Positions 58,896 to 64,000 of a DNA stretch of 64,000 bases are shown here, piece after piece. Source of the DNA: Caballeronia glebae (GTDB taxonomy: Bacteria; Pseudomonadota; Gammaproteobacteria; Burkholderiales; Burkholderiaceae); the NCBI RefSeq assembly GCF_001545035.1, contig NZ_FCOJ02000001.1, positions 124,001-188,000 on the forward strand, written 5' to 3'. The notes beneath the pieces were generated by a model. That model ran no database searches and was not told where the DNA came from. It worked only from the letters and a program-made list of their open reading frames with translations. Position numbers and translations under genes: made by a program. How positions within the stretch are numbered: position 1 is the stretch's first letter; the number at the start of each line of letters is the position of its first letter.

Positions 58896-59888
58896 TCACG
58901 CGTCGGCGGTTTCTTCCTCGGGCCGGTCCCGGCGTGTGGAACCGCGCCGCTGCGCCGAGCGATACAGGCTCGTCAGGGTATCGTCGATCTGCTGCGAACG
59001 CTCGAAAAGCGTCGCGAGCCAGTCGACGAACACCGACACGCGCGGCGTCGCCTGACGGCTTTTCAGAAACGCCACCGACACCTTGAGCGGCGGCGATTTC
59101 CATTGCGGCAGCACTTCGCACAATTGTCCCGAGCGCAGATACGGCTGCGCCGCGATCCGCAACGGCTGGATCAGCCCGAGCCCTTCGACGCCGCACGCGA
59201 GGTACGCGTGCTCGTCCGCGACCTGAACGAAGCCGCGCATCTTCATCGTGACGGGCTTTCCGTCGACATCGAAATCGAAGTCGGCCGGGCGTCCGCTTTT
59301 TTGCGCAAGGCAGTTCACCGCGACGTGCTGCGCGAGTTCGCCGAGCGTCTCCGGCGTGCCGTGCTTTTCCAGATACGCGGGGCTCGCGCACGTCACCTGT
59401 TCGAGCACTCCGAGCCGGCGCGCGATCAGGCCGGAATCCGGCAACTCGCCGAGCTGCACGCTGCAATCGACGCCTTCGCCGACGAGATCGACGTTGCGAT
59501 TGCCGATGCCGATCGACAACTCGATCTGCGGATAACGCGCGTGAAACTCCGGCAACGCGGGCACGACGATCGACGTCGCGACGGTATCGGGCATTTCGAT
59601 GCGCAGCCGTCCGCGCAGACGCTCCTCGCCCGCGCCGAAACCGGATTCGAGTTCGTCGATATCAGCGAGGATCTGTGCGCAGCGCTCGTAATAGGCGGCG
59701 CCGTCGACGGTGAGATTCAGACGCCGCGTCGTGCGTGCGAGCAATTGCACGCCGACTAGCGCTTCGAGTTGTTGCACGGTCGTCGAAACACTCGCGCGCG
59801 GCATGCCGAGCGACTCGGCCGCGCGCGTGAAGCTGTTCGTATCGACGATACGCGTAAAGACGCGCATGGCATGGACGCGATCGATCAC
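58896..59888 (-). CDS. LysR-family regulator
   Basis: 330 residues from a GTG at 59888 with AAAGGAAAG just upstream. HTH: MRVFTRIVDTNSFTRAAESLGMPRASVSTTVQQLEALVGVQLLARTTRRLNLT; effector domain begins GRLRIEMPDTVATSIVVPALPEFHARYPQIELSIGIG. This opening is that of the CrgA/DmlR-like group. No divergent target gene nearby; ends 13 bases from the convergent YciI gene. Confidence 0.88.
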   Translation of the reverse strand: MIDRVHAMRVFTRIVDTNSFTRAAESLGMPRASVSTTVQQLEALVGVQLLARTTRRLNLTVDGAAYYERCAQILADIDELESGFGAGEERLRGRLRIEMPDTVATSIVVPALPEFHARYPQIELSIGIGNRNVDLVGEGVDCSVQLGELPDSGLIARRLGVLEQVTCASPAYLEKHGTPETLGELAQHVAVNCLAQKSGRPADFDFDVDGKPVTMKMRGFVQVADEHAYLACGVEGLGLIQPLRIAAQPYLRSGQLCEVLPQWKSPPLKVSVAFLKSRQATPRVSVFVDWLATLFERSQQIDDTLTSLYRSAQRRGSTRRDRPEEETADA

Positions 59889-59945
59889 GTTGAGCTTTCC
59901 TTTTATGACGATTTGAGTGGCGATGCGCGAGAAAAAACGACTCCA

Positions 59946-59965
59946 CCGCGGTTGTGAGACCGCGG
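59946..59965 (-). terminator. Possible terminator after the mechanosensitive channel gene
   Basis: Stem CCGCGGT with ACCGCGG, six-base loop; on the minus strand a T run appears only after an eight-base gap (TGGAGTCGTTTTTT), so activity is uncertain. Confidence 0.35.
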
Positions 59966-60094
59966 AAAAAGGGCGCATCGGCGATGGTTAGATCGTACGG
60001 ACGGGAAGCGTCAACGTGAATACACAAAACTGGACGATTCTTGCCTGATTCTTTTCGACGGCGGAAATCGTGGAAATCGCGGAATGCGCGCCTG

Positions 60095-61360
60095 TCATAT
60101 CAAGGGCATTTCGCCGCGCAGACGGCCCGCGGCGCCGGAGAAGTCCGCGCCCGACGGCGCCTGATAAAGCCGCAGGCCCATCTCCGGAAGTATCGAGAGC
60201 AGATGATCGAATACGTCGCCCTGAATGCGCTCGTATTGCGTCCACGCGGTCGTCGCGGTGAAGCAATAAACCTCGATCGGAATGCCCTGCGATTCCGGCT
60301 CCATCATGCGCACCATGATCGTCATGTCCTGGCGAATCTCTGGATGGCGCTGCAAATACGCGAGCCCATACGCGCGGAACGTGCCGATATTCGTCAGCCG
60401 CCGCCGGTTCGCGGGCTCGTTCGCGAGTTCGCCGAGATTGCGGTTGGCCTGCTCGACCTCGGTCTGCTTCTGTTCGAGATAATCGTGCAGCAGGCGAAAG
60501 TGCTTGAGGCGCGCGGTCTCTTCCTCGGTGACGAAGCGCACGCATTGTGCGTCGATCCGCATGGTTCGCTTGATGCGCCGCCCGCCCGATTCGAACATGT
60601 GCCGATAGTTACGATAGCTCTCCGAAAAAAGCTTGTAGGTCGGCACCGTGGTCACGGTGTTGTCCCAGTTCTGCACCTTGACCGTGTGCAGCGCGATGTC
60701 CTTCACGAAGCCATCGGCGCCGGCCTGCGGCATTTCGATCCAGTCGCCGATGCGCAACATGTCGTTCGACGTCAACTGCGTACTCGCGACGAGCGACAGC
60801 AAGGTGTCCTTGAAGACGAGCAGCAGCACCGCCGAGAGCGCGCCGAGTCCGGAGAGCATCCAGAGCGGCGAACGGTCGATCAGTATCGACAGGACGAGCA
60901 CGCCGCACACGAGGCCGAGCGCGAGCTTGCCGATCTGGATATAGCCCTTGATCGAGCGCGTCTGCGCTTCCTTGCTTTCCGCGTAGACGTCCTGCCACGC
61001 GGAAAGCGCGCTGCCGGCGGCGAAGAACATGCAGACCCACGCGCCGCCGTGCGCGACGCGGCCGATGATCGTTTCCCAGTGGCCGATACGCGGCACTTCG
61101 TCAATGCCGAGCGCGACCGTCGCGAACGGCACCGCGTACCAGAGACGGTGATAAGCGCGATGCTCGATGAACGCGCGGTCCCACGCCTGATGCCCCGCGA
61201 GCACGAGCAGCCGATGCGCGACATAGAGCATGATGCGCGCCACGACCCATTGCAGAAAAAGCGCGATCAGCGCGAGCGCGATGAGACCCGCGACCGTCTG
61301 CGCCCACGGATGAATGGCGAGCAGATGAGGCAGCGGATCGGGCAGGAAATCGAAATTCAT
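60095..61360 (-). CDS. ybdG: YbdG-like mechanosensitive channel (MscS family)
   Basis: 421 residues, near E. coli YbdG (415). N-terminal helices (about 22-45, 72-93, 100-125, 140-165), then the pore-lining helix and beta domain: GLGALSAVLLLVFKDTLLSLVASTQL, IGDWIEMPQAGADGFVKDIALHTVKVQNWDNTVTTVPTYKLFSESYRNYR. The C-terminal cytoplasmic region has an insert with a coiled-coil stretch (LHDYLEQKQTEVEQANRNLGELANE). Protects against osmotic downshock. Stands alone. Confidence 0.88.
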   Translation of the reverse strand: MNFDFLPDPLPHLLAIHPWAQTVAGLIALALIALFLQWVVARIMLYVAHRLLVLAGHQAWDRAFIEHRAYHRLWYAVPFATVALGIDEVPRIGHWETIIGRVAHGGAWVCMFFAAGSALSAWQDVYAESKEAQTRSIKGYIQIGKLALGLVCGVLVLSILIDRSPLWMLSGLGALSAVLLLVFKDTLLSLVASTQLTSNDMLRIGDWIEMPQAGADGFVKDIALHTVKVQNWDNTVTTVPTYKLFSESYRNYRHMFESGGRRIKRTMRIDAQCVRFVTEEETARLKHFRLLHDYLEQKQTEVEQANRNLGELANEPANRRRLTNIGTFRAYGLAYLQRHPEIRQDMTIMVRMMEPESQGIPIEVYCFTATTAWTQYERIQGDVFDHLLSILPEMGLRLYQAPSGADFSGAAGRLRGEMPLI

Positions 61361-61505
61361 AGGGGCCGTGAATGACTGGAAACGCGCCTTGGCATGGCGA
61401 CGCGCCCCGTATTGTGCATGATCGATGCAGCGGACGCGGCCCGCTCTCGCGCGTTATCGAAAACCCGAGTTCGATGAAAATGAATTTTTTTTGGCCGCGT
61501 TTTCG

Positions 61506-61517
61506 AGTAAATATACT
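61506..61517. promoter_or_regulatory. Possible RpiR operator
   Basis: AGTA-AATA-TACT inverted repeat in an AT-rich promoter 40-51 bases before the RpiR gene. Tentative. Confidence 0.3.
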
Positions 61518-61556
61518 TTCATCGGGTTTCATCGCCATGAGGTCGCAGCGCGTTTC

Positions 61557-62531
61557 ATGTCCCGTTCACTATCGGTTCGTGCGCCGGCGAGCGCCGACGA
61601 CCTGATCTCCGCGCGCATCGCCGCGGCCATGCCGACGCTCACGCCGATACACCGGCGCATGGGAGCGTTCGTGCTGGCGAACCTGTTCCGTTCGGCGACG
61701 ATGCGCATCGACGAACTGGCGGGCGCGGTGGGCGCGTCGGTGGCGACGGCCAACCGTTTCGCGCGCGCGCTCGGCTTCTCCGGTTATCCGGCGTTTCGCG
61801 AGGCGCTCGTGCGCGGCTTCGAGGCGACCATCGCGCCGGTCGAGCGCCTGCGCACCGCGCTCGAATCGCCCGCGAGCGGGGCCGAAGTGTTCGATGCGTC
61901 GCTCGCGCAGGCGGCCGCGAATCTGCGTCTTGCACAGACCTCCGTCGATGGCGCGAAGGCCGAGGCGATCGTCGATACGATCCTCGCCGCGCCGCGCGTC
62001 TTCGTGATCGGCTACGGCGCGAGCGCGTTTCTCGCCGGCCTGATGGAGCACGGGCTCACACCGTATTGCGCGAACGTGCAGTCGCTCGCGTTGACGGGCG
62101 GGCCGTCTCACGCGGCGCGCAGGCTTTTCACGGCGTCGCGCGGCGATGTGCTCATCGCGATCGCGTTTCCGCGTTACGTCGACGACACCATCACGCTTGC
62201 GCGGCTCGCGCGCGATCACGGTCTGCGCGTGGTCGCGTTGACGGACAGCGGCGCGTCGCCGCTCGCGCCAGTCGCGGATCTCGTGCTCGCGATCCGCGCC
62301 GAGCGCAGGCTCGCGGCGAATTGCGATACGGCCGTGCTCGCCGTCATCGAAGCGCTGTGCGATGCGGTCGCGCATCGGGCCAGGCGCTCGGTCGAGGCGG
62401 CATCGGGGCTGACCGAATTCGTTTTGCCGTGGCTCGTCGCGCCGTCGCTGCCCAACGATGCGCAAGCGGTTCAGGCAACGCGCCGCACGGCGGCGAAACG
62501 ACACACTCACACGGAACCGCGCGAATCATGA
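61557..62531 (+). CDS. MurR/RpiR-family regulator
   Basis: 324 residues from the ATG at 61557. N-terminal HTH_6 (about 10-90: LTPIHRRMGAFVLANLFRSATMRIDELAGAVGASVATANRFARALGFSGYPAFREALVRGF) and a SIS domain (about 130-260: VFVIGYGASAFLAGLMEHGL, GDVLIAIAFPRYVDDTITLARLARDHGLRVVALTD). SIS domains sense phosphosugars or related ligands. Its TGA overlaps the isoaspartyl peptidase start (ATGA), so it probably regulates its own operon. Confidence 0.9.
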   Translation: MSRSLSVRAPASADDLISARIAAAMPTLTPIHRRMGAFVLANLFRSATMRIDELAGAVGASVATANRFARALGFSGYPAFREALVRGFEATIAPVERLRTALESPASGAEVFDASLAQAAANLRLAQTSVDGAKAEAIVDTILAAPRVFVIGYGASAFLAGLMEHGLTPYCANVQSLALTGGPSHAARRLFTASRGDVLIAIAFPRYVDDTITLARLARDHGLRVVALTDSGASPLAPVADLVLAIRAERRLAANCDTAVLAVIEALCDAVAHRARRSVEAASGLTEFVLPWLVAPSLPNDAQAVQATRRTAAKRHTHTEPRES

Positions 62532-63520
62532 AGGCCACACCAGTCATTGCCATTCACGGCGGCGCGGGCACGATCCTGCGCCAAGCGATGAACGCCGAAA
62601 CGGAAGGGCGCTATCACACGGCGCTCACCGTGATCCTGAGCGCGGGCCAGCGCGTGCTCGCCGATGGCGGCAGCGCGCTCGATGCCGTCACCGAAGCCGT
62701 GCGCCTGCTCGAAGACTGTCCGCTCTTCAACGCGGGTCACGGCGCGGTGTTCACGGCGGCCGGCACGCACGAGCTCGACGCTTCCGTGATGGACGGCGCG
62801 ACGCTCGAAGCCGGCGCGATCAGTTGCGTGACGCGCGTGAAGAACCCGGTGCTCGCCGCGCGTCGCGTGCTCGACGTGAGCGATCACGTCATGTTCACGG
62901 CGGCCGGCGCGGAGGCGTTCGCTGCGGCGCAGGGCCTCGAATTCGTCGATCCGTCGTACTTCTACACCGAAGCGCGATATCAGCAATGGCAGAAGGCGCG
63001 CGGCACGTCGGGCACGATGCTCGATCACGATGCCACGACGAAGTTCGCCTTCCCTAACGGTGCGGGCGATACGAACGATGCGGGCGATCCCATCGATCCG
63101 GACAAGAAGTTCGGCACGGTCGGCGCGGTCGCGCTCGACGCGAGCGGTCATCTCGCGGCGGCGACATCGACGGGCGGCATCACGAACAAGCAGGCCGGCC
63201 GCGTCGGCGATGCGCCGCTGATCGGCGCGGGCTGTTACGCGAACGACGCGACCTGCGCGGTCTCGACCACGGGCACGGGCGAGATGTTCATGCGCATGCT
63301 CGCCGCCTACGATGTCTCGGCGCAGATGGAATACCGCGGCGTGTCGCTTGCGGAGGCATCGGACGATGTCGTGATGAACAAGCTCCCGCGCATTGAAGGA
63401 CGCGGCGGGCTCGTCGCCGTCGATGCGAAAGGCAACGTCGTGCTGCCGTTCAACACGGAAGGCATGTATCGCGGCTTCGCGCGCGTGGGCGAAGCGCCCG
63501 TCACGGCGATCTACCGATGA
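62528..63520 (+). CDS. iaaA: Isoaspartyl peptidase/L-asparaginase precursor
   Basis: 330 residues, Ntn-hydrolase of the EcAIII/IaaA type. [16 protein letters not shown] at the N-terminus; the self-cleavage and nucleophile Thr197 in [47 protein letters not shown] follows. Autocleavage gives alpha and beta chains. It hydrolyses isoaspartyl dipeptides from protein damage. The E. coli homologue also sits just upstream of gsiABCD. Overlaps the regulator's stop and the next start. Confidence 0.93.
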   Translation: MKATPVIAIHGGAGTILRQAMNAETEGRYHTALTVILSAGQRVLADGGSALDAVTEAVRLLEDCPLFNAGHGAVFTAAGTHELDASVMDGATLEAGAISCVTRVKNPVLAARRVLDVSDHVMFTAAGAEAFAAAQGLEFVDPSYFYTEARYQQWQKARGTSGTMLDHDATTKFAFPNGAGDTNDAGDPIDPDKKFGTVGAVALDASGHLAAATSTGGITNKQAGRVGDAPLIGAGCYANDATCAVSTTGTGEMFMRMLAAYDVSAQMEYRGVSLAEASDDVVMNKLPRIEGRGGLVAVDAKGNVVLPFNTEGMYRGFARVGEAPVTAIYR

Positions 63521-64000
63521 TGAACGCCACCTTGCCCGATTCCCGCGTCATCGACGTGCGCGATCTGTCGGTCTCGTTTCGCTCGCGTTCGCGCACGATC
63601 GAAGCCGTGCGCAATATTTCGTTCACCGTGGATCGCGGCGAGACGCTCGCGATCGTCGGCGAATCGGGCTCGGGCAAATCGGTCACATCGCTCGCGCTGA
63701 TGCGTCTCGTCGAGCATGGCGGCGGACGCATCGTTTCGGGCGGCATCGCGTTTCGCCGACGCAACGGACAAGTCCTCGATCTCGCGAAAGCGTCGTCGGC
63801 GACGATGCGCGGCGTGCGCGGCGCGGACATCGCGATGATCTTCCAGGAGCCGATGACATCGCTCAATCCGGTGTTCACGGTCGGCGACCAGATCGCGGAA
63901 GCCATCGCGTTGCATCAGGGCAAGAGCCGCTCGGAAGCGCGCGCCGAGGCACTGCGTCTGCTCGACCTCGTGCGCATTCCCGAATCGCGACGCGTGTTCG
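63517..64000 (+). CDS. gsiA: GsiA-type dipeptide/glutathione ABC ATPase, N-terminal part
   Basis: 161 codons are visible before the window ends; no stop. First ABC domain: [54 protein letters not shown] with Walker A at GESGSGKS, and Q-loop [19 protein letters not shown]. This is the dipeptide/oligopeptide/nickel family, and iaaA upstream suggests GsiA, which has two fused ABC domains. Start ATG-ATG overlaps the iaaA stop by four bases. gsiBCD probably follow outside the window. Confidence 0.88.
   Translation, partial: MMNATLPDSRVIDVRDLSVSFRSRSRTIEAVRNISFTVDRGETLAIVGESGSGKSVTSLALMRLVEHGGGRIVSGGIAFRRRNGQVLDLAKASSATMRGVRGADIAMIFQEPMTSLNPVFTVGDQIAEAIALHQGKSRSEARAEALRLLDLVRIPESRRVF

Overview
This 64 kb window is GC-rich, densely coded chromosomal DNA from a betaproteobacterium. 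The gene content points to Burkholderia sensu lato (Caballeronia or Paraburkholderia are the best guesses): a gram-negative porin opening MKKNLLATAA, pcaHG with a divergent PcaQ-type regulator, leucine-degradation genes, hutUI, many LysR/TetR/Lrp/ROK/RpiR regulators next to their targets, and several small hypothetical proteins of the kind conserved in that group. Genus and replicon are inferences from gene style. I see no rRNA, tRNA, CRISPR, prophage, integrase or insertion sequence.

Layout. 1-4.8 kb: the tail of an unknown gene, a BvgS-like hybrid sensor kinase, a secreted HNH-nuclease-like protein, a 33-residue membrane ORF and an RRM-like protein. 4.9-7.3 kb: L,D-transpeptidase, DMT exporter, small hypothetical. 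7.5-12.2 kb: a decayed DeoR regulator followed by an intact 2-aminoethylphosphonate-type ABC importer (phnSTUV order) with no catabolic gene. 12.5-17.4 kb: glycogen phosphorylase, two small unknown proteins, an ArsR-type regulator with an Old Yellow Enzyme. 17.6-21 kb: aspartate:alanine exchanger and aspartate 4-decarboxylase, a proton-motive-force module. 21-27.5 kb: porin, NTF2-like protein, an AotO-like deacylase with an AotJ-like binding protein but no permease or ATPase, and a DHA2 drug exporter with divergent TetR regulator. 27.6-30 kb: MFS symporter and ferritin-like protein.

30-36.3 kb: TetR regulator divergent from isovaleryl-CoA dehydrogenase and both subunits of 3-methylcrotonyl-CoA carboxylase (no hydratase or lyase), then an OmpA lipoprotein. 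36.4-42.8 kb: AI-2E family transporter, DUF2288 protein, protocatechuate 3,4-dioxygenase pcaHG with divergent pcaQ, a single-domain response regulator, PlsC-like acyltransferase, proline iminopeptidase-like hydrolase. 42.8-49.2 kb is rich in cyclic-di-GMP genes: a YkuI-like EAL protein, a FeeM-like N-acyltransferase and a 7TM-GGDEF-EAL protein. 49.2-52 kb: ROK regulator, LysE-type exporter with divergent Lrp regulator. 52.1-55.1 kb: hutU-hutI behind two HutC-like operators, without hutH, hutC, hutF or hutG. 55.2-61.4 kb: GlsB/YeaQ membrane protein, hypothetical, a chimeric DUF937-like/OmpA protein, YciI protein, LysR regulator, YbdG-like mechanosensitive channel. 61.5-64 kb: RpiR regulator, isoaspartyl peptidase and the start of a GsiA-type dipeptide/glutathione ABC ATPase, translationally coupled and cut by the window edge.

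The common theme is uptake and breakdown of amino acids and aromatics (aspartate, leucine, histidine, isoaspartyl peptides, protocatechuate), with regulators beside the genes they probably control and readable palindromes in several divergent promoters. Nothing seen amounts to a clearly new system. The most interesting items are the FeeM-like acyltransferase beside a dual-domain c-di-GMP protein, several operator-like palindromes, pathway clusters missing expected members, and the decayed DeoR gene.
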